From: Chitinophagaceae bacterium UBA3961
GTDB taxonomy: Bacteria; Bacteroidota; Bacteroidia; Chitinophagales; Chitinophagaceae
Direction: 5' to 3'
Length of the DNA: 64,000 bases
Assembly: GCA_002385265.1 (NCBI GenBank)
Contig: DGDD01000145.1
Span: 3,104 to 67,103 of the forward strand
Part shown: positions 9,498 through 18,632 of the stretch, piece after piece
Layout of the letters: each line of letters begins with the position of its first letter
Position numbering within the stretch: position 1 is the first letter of the stretch
Position numbers and translations under genes: made by a program
The notes under the pieces: generated by a model
The model's database searches: none
The model's input: the letters and a program-made list of their open reading frames with translations, nothing else
What the model was told of the DNA's origin: nothing

Positions 9498-11324
9498 TTA
9501 AAAGAAGTTTACATATCCTAGGTGAATCTTCGACTGTCGCAAGCTGAAGTCGAGGTCATTTCTCTTCCCTGCAGCAAAAGAAATATTGAACATACCTGCT
9601 TTGGTTTCCAAAGACAAGCCCGCTCCTGCTCCAATAAATTGATTGTTACGTTTGGCACCGTCCGCTGCGTTCTGGGTAAGGGCCGCATCTACAAAACTGA
9701 ACAGGTAGGAGTTACGGCCAATCAGGTACCGATACTCTGCCGTAAATACAGCATACCTCGAAGCATAAATGCTTTCTTCATCAAAACCTCTTAACAATTT
9801 ATAGCCTCCAATTTGAAACAGTTCGTTTCGAAAAATAGAAGCACTTTCGATCCAACCAATACTAGCCCCTGCTTTAATAGTAGATACCGGTGTAAGCTTG
9901 AAATAGTGGGCTCCTTGCGCTTTCACACGAAACTGATAGGATTTTAATTGAAAGGTATCGTACAACCGATCAAACTTATAAGTGGGATCTGCATTGTCAG
10001 TTAAACTTAGGATCACATTGTTTTTCTTGATCGTTTTTGTTCCTACTGTAATGGTACCGGTCCATTCGTTCCCTGAAGTAGGGTTGTATCGGTAATTTGT
10101 AGTGTACCCATCGTATTTGAAACCAAAACTGATGATGCGCAAATCGAGTTCTTGCGGCAGGGTTTTGGTGGCTTTCACCACATTGGTGTCGACGGTTAGC
10201 AGGTTCGATTGCTGACTTTGAATGAAAAGGGTCCCGGTTTGATTGAGGTTGATATCATAGGTTGTTCCGAGCTGCATGTTGATGTTGATGAAGCTGGAAT
10301 CTTTTTTAAACAAATCGAATGAACTGGTAATTCCAAAAGCCGAACCGGCGAGGTAAGGGTATTGAAAGAGCAGGTTAAGCCTTGGCGATTTCAACTGTAA
10401 TTGTTGCCAGTTCAACCCAATGGTTTCTCCCCCACCCAATGCATTCTTCAAATTAACGGTGGCTTCACCGGTAAACTGCATTTTGGTTCTCGGCGCTTCG
10501 TAAATATTGTTGGCGGCTTCTGTGGCAGGCAGTAATCCAACGAGCACATTGATTTGACTGCTCTTACGAGGCGCCAAGTATAAGTTGAGAATGGAACCGG
10601 TACCCAAGCGGGTCAAACTCCAAGGTTGTTGTTCTTGCAGAAAGGGCAGCTCATCGATTCGTCTCGATACTTTCATGAGCGTCGACTTCTTAAAATAAGA
10701 CCCATTCATAATTCCTAAGTACCGTTGTAAGAATTTGGGATTGATGACGGCCGTTCCCATGTTTCGAATGCTGTCGATTTTATAGAGCGGTCCTTTTTGC
10801 AAACTCATTTGCGCTTCCAATCCATCGGCGCCTTCTTTGATGTTAACAAGTTTGAGCGTAGCGAAGGGATAGCCATTGTTGTCGAGGTAGTTGAGAATGC
10901 CTTCTTGCAATTGCTTAATGGCCGTAAAGTTCACAAAGTTTTTTTCGAATAGTTGTTCCTGATAGCCTACTGCGTCAAGGATCTTTTTATCGATGGAATC
11001 GGTATAGAATTTATTCCATACATAGCGTTCTCCGATGTAAAGATTGAGATAGGTAGCGGCTGTATCGGTGTGAACACTGTCGATTGAAGCAGCAATATAT
11101 CCTTTGGTATGAAGGAGGTTGGGAAGTCGGTTGATGTAGAGTAAAGCCAACTGAGGATCTTCAAAATCGGTGTTGAGTTTGAGGCTGTCTTTTGCGAAGG
11201 CAGCGGGTTTATCGGATAGTTGGTAGTGAACTTTATGGGTGGTTTGAGCATAGGAAGAGGCGAACAGGAGGAATCCTGTCACTAAAAAAAGTGATTTCAG
11301 TATGGATCGTGTTAACTTTGCCAT
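9498..11324 (-). CDS. Omp85-family outer membrane protein (BamA/TamA-like)
   Basis: A 608-residue outer-membrane protein with a signal peptide (ends ASSYA), an N-terminal half with POTRA-like segments (about residues 30-240) and a C-terminal 16-strand barrel of the Omp85/bacterial surface antigen type. The barrel shows FQIGGYKLLRGFDEESIYASR, a variant of the conserved motif around the internal loop, and ends in aromatic Phe. BamA itself is longer and has five POTRA domains, so this is more likely a TamA-like or Bacteroidota-specific paralogue. It is divergent from hemW (50 bp gap). Confidence 0.8.
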   Translation of the reverse strand: MAKLTRSILKSLFLVTGFLLFASSYAQTTHKVHYQLSDKPAAFAKDSLKLNTDFEDPQLALLYINRLPNLLHTKGYIAASIDSVHTDTAATYLNLYIGERYVWNKFYTDSIDKKILDAVGYQEQLFEKNFVNFTAIKQLQEGILNYLDNNGYPFATLKLVNIKEGADGLEAQMSLQKGPLYKIDSIRNMGTAVINPKFLQRYLGIMNGSYFKKSTLMKVSRRIDELPFLQEQQPWSLTRLGTGSILNLYLAPRKSSQINVLVGLLPATEAANNIYEAPRTKMQFTGEATVNLKNALGGGETIGLNWQQLQLKSPRLNLLFQYPYLAGSAFGITSSFDLFKKDSSFININMQLGTTYDINLNQTGTLFIQSQQSNLLTVDTNVVKATKTLPQELDLRIISFGFKYDGYTTNYRYNPTSGNEWTGTITVGTKTIKKNNVILSLTDNADPTYKFDRLYDTFQLKSYQFRVKAQGAHYFKLTPVSTIKAGASIGWIESASIFRNELFQIGGYKLLRGFDEESIYASRYAVFTAEYRYLIGRNSYLFSFVDAALTQNAADGAKRNNQFIGAGAGLSLETKAGMFNISFAAGKRNDLDFSLRQSKIHLGYVNFF

Positions 11325-11374
11325 TCTCCCATTCAGTAAGCGGATGTAATTTCCGATAAAATTGTAGCATTTGT

Positions 11375-12502
11375 ATGGCCGGAATTTATATACATATACC
11401 CTATTGCAAGAAAGCCTGCCATTACTGCAATTTTCATTTCTCTACATCGCTGCAATCCAAAAACGATTTTGTACCGGCTTTATTGAATGAAATAGCGCTC
11501 AGGGACAATTATTTGGGTGAAAATCCAAGAATCGAAACCATCTATTTTGGTGGGGGCACTCCTTCCCTACTCAGCGATGAAGAATTGGGTCAAATTATTA
11601 CCGCCATAAAAGAGCGGTTTGAGGTAGCCCCAGATGCCGAGCTTACACTGGAAACCAATCCGGATGATATTACTGTAGAACGATTGAAGGGTTGGCAAGC
11701 AATTGGCGTAAACCGGCTCAGCATTGGTGTTCAGAGTTTTCAAGAGAAGGAATTAGAATGGATGAATAGGGCTCACAATGTGCAGCAAGCAATTGAAAGT
11801 ATTGAAACCGGATTAAAGTATTTCCCGAATAGCAGTATTGACTTGATCTATGGAGGTCCGGATTTAACGGACGAACAGTGGAAAGACCATGTAGATCGGG
11901 TGATTGCGTGGAAAGTGCCGCATGTGAGTTGTTATGCATTAACGGTGGAGCCGCAAACGGCTTTGGATCATTTCATCAAAAAGAAACAAAGCAAACCGGT
12001 AGATGCGGAGGCACAGGCACGACAGTTTTTATTGCTAATGCAATGGCTTCGTGAAGCAGGATATGAACACTATGAGATCAGCAATTTTGCATTGCCGGGA
12101 TTTCGTAGCAGGCATAATAGTTCGTACTGGAGGGGATTGCCCTATTTGGGATTGGGACCGAGTGCGCATTCGTACGACGGGAAGAGCAGGCAATGGAATG
12201 TAGCGAACAATGCACTGTATATTCAGAGTTTGAAAAACAATACGGTGCCTTTTGAGCAAGAAGTGTTGAGCGAGAAGGATCGGTACAATGAGTTTGTGAT
12301 GATTAGTTTGAGAACGATGGAAGGAGTGAGCAAGGCAAAGTTAGAAGCGGAATTCGAGCGTAGTATTGTTGATACTTTTCAGAAAGAAGTGAAGCGGTTT
12401 ATTGATAGTGGATGGGTAGTGGAAGATGCGGTATCGTTTCGGTTGAGTGATGAGGGGAGGCTGAGAGCGGATGGAGTGGCGGCGGAGTTGTTTGTGGGTT
12501 AG
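11375..12502 (+). CDS. hemW: Radical SAM family haem chaperone HemW
   Basis: HemW binds haem and a radical-SAM [4Fe-4S] cluster and delivers haem to cytochromes and other acceptors. It was formerly annotated as oxygen-independent coproporphyrinogen oxidase. The Cys-X3-Cys-X2-Cys cluster motif is C11, C15, C18, followed by Asn-Phe instead of the fourth Cys of true HemN. The HemW-type HNSSYWRGLPYLGLGPSAHS stretch lies near residue 245. Length (375) is normal. Module E and B repeats follow the stop directly, and no terminator hairpin is seen. Confidence 0.9.
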   Translation: MAGIYIHIPYCKKACHYCNFHFSTSLQSKNDFVPALLNEIALRDNYLGENPRIETIYFGGGTPSLLSDEELGQIITAIKERFEVAPDAELTLETNPDDITVERLKGWQAIGVNRLSIGVQSFQEKELEWMNRAHNVQQAIESIETGLKYFPNSSIDLIYGGPDLTDEQWKDHVDRVIAWKVPHVSCYALTVEPQTALDHFIKKKQSKPVDAEAQARQFLLLMQWLREAGYEHYEISNFALPGFRSRHNSSYWRGLPYLGLGPSAHSYDGKSRQWNVANNALYIQSLKNNTVPFEQEVLSEKDRYNEFVMISLRTMEGVSKAKLEAEFERSIVDTFQKEVKRFIDSGWVVEDAVSFRLSDEGRLRADGVAAELFVG

Positions 12503-13080
12503 GTGTTAGGTGTTAGGCTTTAGGCATTAGGCATTGGGCGTTAGGCATTAGGCTTTAGGCTTTAGGTTCACCGCAGCGGCCGCGAAGAGCGCAAAGTAGT
12601 CGCGAAGAGTGGTTGCTTTTTTTCATTGTGGCGATGCAGCGTTCTTCGACTAGCCCGTCGGCAGCTGAGTAAATGCTCGCAGCTAAAAACGTTGCGAACC
12701 TTTGCGTTCTTTGTTTCGTTGCGGTAGAGGGAAATAATCGAGGATTTTGATGACTGAAAACAATAAGGGCGCTTCTGTTTTTTCACCACGGATAGCACAA
12801 ATTAATACAGATTCTCACAGATTAGAGCCCGGAATTATATCAGTCTCTTAACTAAATATTCTTTTCACCGCAGCGGCGCAGCGTCCTTCGGCTCGCTCAG
12901 GACAAGCTCGCAGCGTTTTCGCAGCGCTGGCAGTCTGTATGTATTTCCCCCCTCCTATTCCTTGTCTGACTTTCCTCGATCCTCGTTTCCTCGCTCCTGT
13001 ATTCCCGCTGTTTTATTGTTAATTAATACTTTCCTTTCGCTCTAAACTAATCAACTCAAATCTCAAACACCTAACTCTCC
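12503..13080. repeat. Intergenic repeat mosaic (modules E, B, D, B, C)
   Basis: This stretch between hemW and gpsA has no gene. It contains in order: tandem TTAGGC/TTAGGT words (12503-12567, module E), a GCAGCG/GCGAAGAG block (12568-12725, module B), a CACAGATTAG block (12778-12850, module D), a second module B (12866-12932), a polypyrimidine block (12940-13010, module C) and an A/T-rich end. The modules match those in other gaps of the window. Confidence 0.75.
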
Positions 13081-13111
13081 TTGTTATTTGCCAAATTTTC
13101 CCTCAATTTTG
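13081..13111 (+). promoter_or_regulatory. Probable gpsA promoter
   Basis: TTG (13081-13083), 20 bp, CAATTTTG (13104-13111) is a good match to the Bacteroidota -33/-7 pattern (one mismatch at the first base). It supports the ATG at 13129 over the TTG at 13081, which lies in the -33 element itself. Confidence 0.55.
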
Positions 13112-13128
13112 ACGAAAATGAACACACT

Positions 13129-14136
13129 ATGATGCGTTGGGGCATATTAGGCAGCGGCAGTTGGGCAACCGCATTAGCAAAACTTCTCACTGATAATGGC
13201 CAATCCATTAACTGGTGGATCCGTAACGAAGAAAGCATTGCATATCTCAAAAAACGCAAGCACAATCCGCATTACCTCACTTCGGTCTATTTCGATACCA
13301 ATCTGATCTCCATGAATTCAGATGTGGCTGCCATTGCCGCCGCTTCCGATATACTCTTGGTAGCCGTTCCTTCTGCCTATGTTTTGGAAACTCTCCAAAA
13401 GATTCCAAAAGAAGTACTCCGCACTAAAAAATTACTATCTGCAGTTAAAGGGATCTTGCCTGAACAAGATATCTTGTTAAATCACTTCTTAGTAAAAGAA
13501 TGGCAATTTGATGCTGCCAATTATTATACTGTGATGGGGCCTTGCCACGCCGAAGAAGTAGCTGCGGAAAAATTATCATATTTAACTTTTTCAGGTGAAT
13601 CGGCTTCCGATACTGCCGATATAGCCGCCTGTTTTCATACGCCCTATTTAAATACTGTAGTCAATGCCGATGTATGTGGTGTTCAATACGCAGCAGTGCT
13701 GAAAAATATTTATGCATTGGGCGCCGGTATTGCTCACGGTTTGGAATATGGCGACAATTTCCTCAGTGTGTTCATCGCTAATTGCGCCGATGAAATGGCC
13801 GGGTTCTTGCGAACTGTTCAAAAAGCAGAACAGCCCGATTGCGACAAACAAAACTATTCTGCTTCAGTATATTTAGGTGATCTTCTAGTAACCTGCTATT
13901 CACTCTTCAGTAGAAACAGAACCTTCGGTAACATGATCGGCAAGGGCTATTCCGTAAAAGCAGCCCAACTCGAAATGAACATGGTAGCCGAAGGATTCAA
14001 CGCCAGCAAATGCATCTACAACATCAATCAACAGGTACAATACCCCATGCCCATCGCTTCCACCATCTACCAAATTCTCTGGAAGGGACTAAAACCTTCG
14101 GAAGGGTTTAAGATGATTGAGGAAAAACTGAAATAA
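13129..14136 (+). CDS. gpsA: Glycerol-3-phosphate dehydrogenase [NAD(P)+]
   Basis: GpsA reduces dihydroxyacetone phosphate to sn-glycerol 3-phosphate for phospholipid synthesis in the cytosol. The protein (335 residues from 13129, 334 from ATG 13132) starts with the Rossmann motif WGILGSGSWATALAK. It has the VMGPCHAEE segment and the catalytic Lys region AAVLKNIYALGAGI, with the helical substrate domain after it. The frame extends upstream to a TTG at 13081, but that region is promoter-like and the family starts just before the Rossmann strand. Confidence 0.93.
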   Translation: MMRWGILGSGSWATALAKLLTDNGQSINWWIRNEESIAYLKKRKHNPHYLTSVYFDTNLISMNSDVAAIAAASDILLVAVPSAYVLETLQKIPKEVLRTKKLLSAVKGILPEQDILLNHFLVKEWQFDAANYYTVMGPCHAEEVAAEKLSYLTFSGESASDTADIAACFHTPYLNTVVNADVCGVQYAAVLKNIYALGAGIAHGLEYGDNFLSVFIANCADEMAGFLRTVQKAEQPDCDKQNYSASVYLGDLLVTCYSLFSRNRTFGNMIGKGYSVKAAQLEMNMVAEGFNASKCIYNINQQVQYPMPIASTIYQILWKGLKPSEGFKMIEEKLK

Positions 14137-14365
14137 TTAATAATTAACAATTAATAATTAATAATTGAACAGCCGGAGCCAATTAATAATTAATAAGTAA
14201 TAATTAATAATTGAACAGCGGAGTACAGGAACGAGGAGACGAGGAAAGAGGGAGATGAATGAAAAACAGAGAGACTATCTGCGCCGCGAAAACGCTGCGT
14301 TCGCTGCGCCGCTGCGGTTAACCTAAAGCCTAATACCTAAGGCCTAATGCCTAAAACTTAACCCT
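14137..14365. repeat. Intergenic repeat mosaic (modules A, C, B, E)
   Basis: Two tandem copies of AATTAATAATTAATAATTGAACAGC (14137-14215) are followed by GAACGAGGAGACGAGGAAAG (14228-14255), a GCGCCGCGAAAACGCTGCG block (14279-14322) and CTAAAGCCTAATACCTAAGG words (14322-14362). No gene is supported. Confidence 0.75.
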
Positions 14366-14371
14366 TAATCG

Positions 14372-14401
14372 AAAGAGGCCCCGAATTCTCGGAGCCTCTT
14401 T
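14372..14401. terminator. Bidirectional terminator hairpin between gpsA and the exporter operon
   Basis: AAAGAGGC (14372-14379) pairs with GCCTCTTT (14394-14401), and CCGA/TCGG extends the stem after one mismatch. It sits between convergent genes and most likely ends the exporter transcript on the minus strand. The T-tract is short. Confidence 0.6.
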
Positions 14402-14431
14402 ACTAATTTCCAAATTATCTAATTCTCAAAT

Positions 14432-15817
14432 CTATTTCTTCTTCGCATCGAATAGTTGATCTTTTGAAACTACTTTCACAAGTTGACCGTCTTTCAGCAA
14501 TTTACTTACAGTATTGTAAGGCGCCACTACCACCTCATCTTCTTTGGTTAATCCGCTGGTGATTTCGATGTAGTTGATGTCTTGAATATCTGTTTTCACT
14601 TTTACTTTTTTCACTTTGCCATCTTTCTGAATAATGAACACTACTTCATCTAAATCGGCGCCCAAACTTTCTTTAGCAGCAGGTGCGCTTGCTTCGTCTG
14701 AACCCGGCGCTTTGTCGTCTTTCTTACCCGCTACATTATCAGTTCCTTTTTCACGAGTGGTAACAGCGTTGATCGGAACAGAGAGCACATCTTTTTTCGT
14801 TTTTGTTTGAATATCGGCGCTTGCATTCATTCCCGGGCGGAAAGGGAATTTCTTTTTAGCACCCGGCTCAAGCAAATCTTTGTAAGATTCAGGCAACAAA
14901 CGGATGTGTACTTTAAAGTTGGTAACATCGTTGGTGCTCAATGCAGAAGCTGCAGCTGATGCACTTCCGGTGCTAGAAGCAGCGATCTTTGTTACAATGC
15001 CTTTGAATTTACGGTTATTGTATGCATCGATCTCTACTAAAGCAGAGTCACCAATTTTTACTTTTGGAATATCGTTCTCGCCAACGTCTACACGAACTTC
15101 AATGATTCCCATATCGGCGATGCGCATCATTTCGGTACCTGCCATCATTGAGTTACCAACCACGCGTTCGCCTTTCTTTACGTTCAACAAAGAAACCACG
15201 CCATCCATGGGGGCTACAACTGCCGTACGACTTAAATCTTTGTTCGCTCTTGCCAAACTGGCTTCTGCGCTCGATACTCCGGCTTGTCCGCTACGAATAC
15301 CTTGCAAAGCAGCATTGTAATTTGCTTTGGCAGCATTGAAGCTGTTTTCTGCTTGTTCGAATTCTGCTTTGGAAATTACTTTATCGTTTAGCAATTGCTT
15401 TTGACGCTCGTAGGTTTTTTGAGCCAATTCCAAAGCTGATTTCAAGCTTTCGAGTTGGGCCTTGCTGTTGTCAACGGCAGCTTGCTGTTGGTTTACTACT
15501 GCAGAAGCCTGATCGCGTTGAGTGGTGTAGATATCGGCATAAATTTTTGCCAACACCTGACCTTTGCGTACGCTATCGCCTTCTTCTACTTGCAAGTCGA
15601 TGATTTCACCGGAAATATCGGGACTTACTTTTACTTCAATTTCGGGATATACTTTACCACTGGCATTCACTGTTTCAATGATGGTGCGGATGGCTGCTTT
15701 TTCAATTGCCACTTTTGTACCTTCTTCTTTACCGATCACGCCGGCTGCTTTCAATCCGATCAAGGCAACAACAATGATCAGCAGTATAACAATGATCCAG
15801 ACTAATTTCTTTTTCAT
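14432..15817 (-). CDS. HlyD/RND-type periplasmic adaptor subunit
   Basis: Membrane fusion protein that links an inner-membrane pump to a TolC-like channel. The 461-residue product has an N-terminal membrane anchor (about residues 4-27), a lipoyl half (VSPDISGEIIDLQVEEGDSV), a coiled-coil hairpin (about 85-190), the second lipoyl half (VVAPMDGVVSLLNVKKGERV) and beta-barrel domains. An unusual Lys/Asp/Ala-rich insert lies around residues 365-390. It starts 29 bp after the TolC gene. In relatives a MacB-like ABC permease often accompanies this pair, but none is present in this window. Confidence 0.88.
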   Translation of the reverse strand: MKKKLVWIIVILLIIVVALIGLKAAGVIGKEEGTKVAIEKAAIRTIIETVNASGKVYPEIEVKVSPDISGEIIDLQVEEGDSVRKGQVLAKIYADIYTTQRDQASAVVNQQQAAVDNSKAQLESLKSALELAQKTYERQKQLLNDKVISKAEFEQAENSFNAAKANYNAALQGIRSGQAGVSSAEASLARANKDLSRTAVVAPMDGVVSLLNVKKGERVVGNSMMAGTEMMRIADMGIIEVRVDVGENDIPKVKIGDSALVEIDAYNNRKFKGIVTKIAASSTGSASAAASALSTNDVTNFKVHIRLLPESYKDLLEPGAKKKFPFRPGMNASADIQTKTKKDVLSVPINAVTTREKGTDNVAGKKDDKAPGSDEASAPAAKESLGADLDEVVFIIQKDGKVKKVKVKTDIQDINYIEITSGLTKEDEVVVAPYNTVSKLLKDGQLVKVVSKDQLFDAKKK

Positions 15818-15846
15818 ACGATTTAAAATCGGTTTTATGGTGTTGG

Positions 15847-17283
15847 TTATAGTTTCAGTCCTTGTCCTTTATAGAACTCTAATAATTTCATTCGGAACAC
15901 GTAGTCTACTTGTGCGGAAGCTCTTTCCAATTTGGCACGCGTAAGGTTGTTCTGATTGGTAATATAATCGATGGTTGTAAGCAAGCCAAGATCATAGCGT
16001 TTTTGAGCAAACGAAAATGCTTTTTCTGCTGTTTCAACCGATTTGATGGTTGCGTAATAACGTTGTAAAGAGTTGGTAGCATTATTATAAGCCGCGTAGA
16101 TATCTTGCTTCAAGGTTCTGTCTACTTGTTCTTTCGTTAGCTGCAAACTTTTTACTGTCAATTGATTTCTTTGATAGTTCAATTTAGCGGCTCCATTATT
16201 AAAGATGGGAACGTTCAACTGAATACCTACGTTTTGACGGAAGTTATCAGAAATCTGAACTCCATAAGCAGTACGGCTAGTAGTGATGGATGTGTTTACT
16301 TCCGGAGTGAGTACACTATAATCGGTTCCACTAACATTTACTTTTGCTGCTGTTGGAATATAATTACCAGTTGCGATAGAGGTTACTTTTGGAATCTTAT
16401 TATTGGCATAGTTACTACCCAATGTTCCGAACATGCCGATAGAAGGATACATGGCGCTCTTAGTAGCGGCCAGGTACTTATTTGCGGCTTTGATACGGAG
16501 GTCGTTGATTTTTTGTTGAGGCAAATTGGTCAAGGCCAAGCTAAATACCACTTCAGGCTGAAGATCGTTTAGTGATTCCACCGGAATTTGATCGAGAGGT
16601 GGCATGGATACTTGAAAGGCTTGAGCAGCGTCGAGGTTGAGAACGGCTTTGAGGTTCAAGATATTGGTTTGAACAGTTGCCAAGGAGCTGATATAGGTGG
16701 CACTGTCGCGAGCTACTTGCGCTTCTGTTTCGGCAAGGTTTAATTCAGGTAGCGCGCCGGCATCAACTCGCTTTTTGGTGTTCATGTAGTTTTGTTGGCT
16801 TTGTTGCAAGGCCACTCGGCTTATATTGGCTTGTTCTTGAGAAACCAATATTTGGAGGTAGGCTACGGCTACATTCAAAGCAATGTCATTCTTCACTTTA
16901 TCAATATTGGCAGACGCTGCCTGTGCATCGAAGCCGGCACCCGCAATATTGTTTTTTATTGAAAACCAGTTAAAAAGGGTAACCCCCGACTGCAAACTGA
17001 TACCTGAAGACAGGAGCTGTTGCTGGGTGAACTGGTTGGTAGTAGGGTCAATGGAACGACCGCTGTTTACACCACCGGAAACACTAAAGGTTAGAGAGGG
17101 GTATTGATTATACTGATTGGCTTTGAGCGTTAATTGGGCTCTACGGGCGTCAATGTCGGCTTGTTTTACCGAAATGTTGTTGGCAATGGCGTAGTCAACG
17201 CAAGTTTTGAGGTCCCAAACTTCTTGTGCTTTGGCAAACGAAGCAATTAGTATAAGGTTTAGGCAGAATACAAAGTATTTCAT
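15847..17283 (-). CDS. TolC family outer membrane channel
   Basis: A 478-residue outer-membrane efflux protein with signal peptide (ends FAKAQ) and two TolC repeats. The first begins with the typical TCVDYAIANN segment, and a second long helical segment comes near RYDLGLLTTIDYI. It forms a trimeric channel-tunnel and works with the HlyD-type adaptor encoded next (29 bp). A TACTTTTG element lies only 4 nt before its ATG, so transcription may begin at or very close to the start codon. Confidence 0.9.
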   Translation of the reverse strand: MKYFVFCLNLILIASFAKAQEVWDLKTCVDYAIANNISVKQADIDARRAQLTLKANQYNQYPSLTFSVSGGVNSGRSIDPTTNQFTQQQLLSSGISLQSGVTLFNWFSIKNNIAGAGFDAQAASANIDKVKNDIALNVAVAYLQILVSQEQANISRVALQQSQQNYMNTKKRVDAGALPELNLAETEAQVARDSATYISSLATVQTNILNLKAVLNLDAAQAFQVSMPPLDQIPVESLNDLQPEVVFSLALTNLPQQKINDLRIKAANKYLAATKSAMYPSIGMFGTLGSNYANNKIPKVTSIATGNYIPTAAKVNVSGTDYSVLTPEVNTSITTSRTAYGVQISDNFRQNVGIQLNVPIFNNGAAKLNYQRNQLTVKSLQLTKEQVDRTLKQDIYAAYNNATNSLQRYYATIKSVETAEKAFSFAQKRYDLGLLTTIDYITNQNNLTRAKLERASAQVDYVFRMKLLEFYKGQGLKL

Positions 17284-17355
17284 AAAACAAAAGTAATTCT
17301 AATACGAGCCTGCAGTCTTGAATTATGATAAACGGTCATAAAAATGTCACAAAAG

Positions 17356-18558
17356 TTAGCCTAGGTTGGCTTTGGCGAACGCTTGTTCCAGGTCTTGAAT
17401 GAGGTAGTGGGGATCTTCTAGTCCTACATAAATTCTCACCATCTGATGTTCCCTATTACCCGGATCAAATTCATGATCGAATAATCCGGCGCATTTGGGG
17501 ATGGCGAGGCTTTCATGACCACCCCAACTGACAGCCATCAATATATGACGCAAACTTTCGCAAAACGTTACAATTTGGGCGCGAGTTTTTGCTTTTAAAA
17601 TGATGGTGATAAGCCCACAGGCGCCCGTCATTTGCTTTTTAGCCAGTTCGAACTGAGGAAAAGAGGCGTCAAAGGGAAAAATGAGTTCTGAAACGGCCGG
17701 GTGTTGTTTCAGTGAATCGAGTACGGTAAGGGTGGATGTGGTGATCCGCTCGAAGCGGGAAACGATGGTTCTAAGGCCACGAAGCATGAGGAAGGCATTG
17801 AAGGGCTGCATGCCCGCTCCTGCTGTGTTGTATTCGCTGTCGAATATCTTTTTCATCATCGCTTTAGTGCCGGTGAGCACTCCGCCCAGGGTATCGCTGT
17901 GGCCGCTGATGTACTTGGTAGCGGTTTGCATGGCGAGGTCGATGCCCAGGGAAATGGGCTTTTGAAAAAGGGGCGAACAGTGGCTGTTGTCGATCAGTGT
18001 TACAATTCCACGTTCACGCGCAAATTGAGCAATTTCCTCCAGCGGCTGGAGGGTGAAATTCCAGCTATTGGGCGATTCGAGGTAGAAAAAAGTAGTGTTG
18101 GGGCGAGTGGCTGCCTTCCATTCTTCTATTGTTAGACCCGGAATATAGGATGTTGTAACTCCGAAACGAGGTAAGATGTTTTCGAACATTTTAAAGGCCC
18201 ATGTATAGGGCTTTTGTACCGATACAATATGATCGCCGGCTTTTACATTGGCCAGCACACCGGCAAATACAGCAGCGGCCCCGTTGTTAAAAACAAGTGC
18301 ATCCTCGGCTTCATCAAGGGCGGCGAGTTTCTTGCGAAGTATATCGACCGTGGGGTTGATACCACGCGAATAGAGGTAGGTGCTCATTTCATCTTGAAAA
18401 GCGGCCCGCAGTTCGTCCACTTTTTTAAAAGCGAAATTGCTGGTTTGAATGATGGGTGGAGCCACCGCATTGAAATAGTTTTCACGGTCTTCACCAAGTT
18501 CGTTGATGATGAAGGAGAGCGTGGCGGGGTTGTGGGTGAAAGGAAACACTGGAGTCAT
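17356..18558 (-). CDS. PLP-dependent trans-sulfuration enzyme (Cys/Met metabolism family)
   Basis: A 400-residue fold-type I PLP enzyme related to cystathionine gamma-synthase, cystathionine beta-lyase and methionine gamma-lyase. The Schiff-base lysine lies in QTATKYISGHSDTLGG. The PLP aspartate is in TLIDNSHCSPLF, and YLYSRGINPTVDILRKKLAALD is typical of the N-terminal part. Sequence alone does not decide between beta-lyase and gamma-synthase activity. It is preceded by a short module A repeat and followed, 72 bp on, by the TolC gene. No sulfur-regulon palindrome is seen upstream. Confidence 0.85.
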   Translation of the reverse strand: MTPVFPFTHNPATLSFIINELGEDRENYFNAVAPPIIQTSNFAFKKVDELRAAFQDEMSTYLYSRGINPTVDILRKKLAALDEAEDALVFNNGAAAVFAGVLANVKAGDHIVSVQKPYTWAFKMFENILPRFGVTTSYIPGLTIEEWKAATRPNTTFFYLESPNSWNFTLQPLEEIAQFARERGIVTLIDNSHCSPLFQKPISLGIDLAMQTATKYISGHSDTLGGVLTGTKAMMKKIFDSEYNTAGAGMQPFNAFLMLRGLRTIVSRFERITTSTLTVLDSLKQHPAVSELIFPFDASFPQFELAKKQMTGACGLITIILKAKTRAQIVTFCESLRHILMAVSWGGHESLAIPKCAGLFDHEFDPGNREHQMVRIYVGLEDPHYLIQDLEQAFAKANLG

Positions 18559-18600
18559 TAATAATTAAGAATTAATAATTAATAATGGAACAGCCGGGTT
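18559..18600. repeat. Module A repeat
   Basis: TAATTAAGAATTAATAATT followed by AATGGAACAGCCGGG, the same element that recurs in at least fifteen other gaps in this window. Confidence 0.7.
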
Positions 18601-18632
18601 TTGTACGGTAAATTGAATGTAAAACATAAGAG

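Noticed and set aside
17356-18558. Membership of the PLP trans-sulfuration gene in the sulfur regulon
   Set aside because: No GTGA-N6-TCAC palindrome was found upstream; the gene is 8 kb from the cluster and next to a permease.
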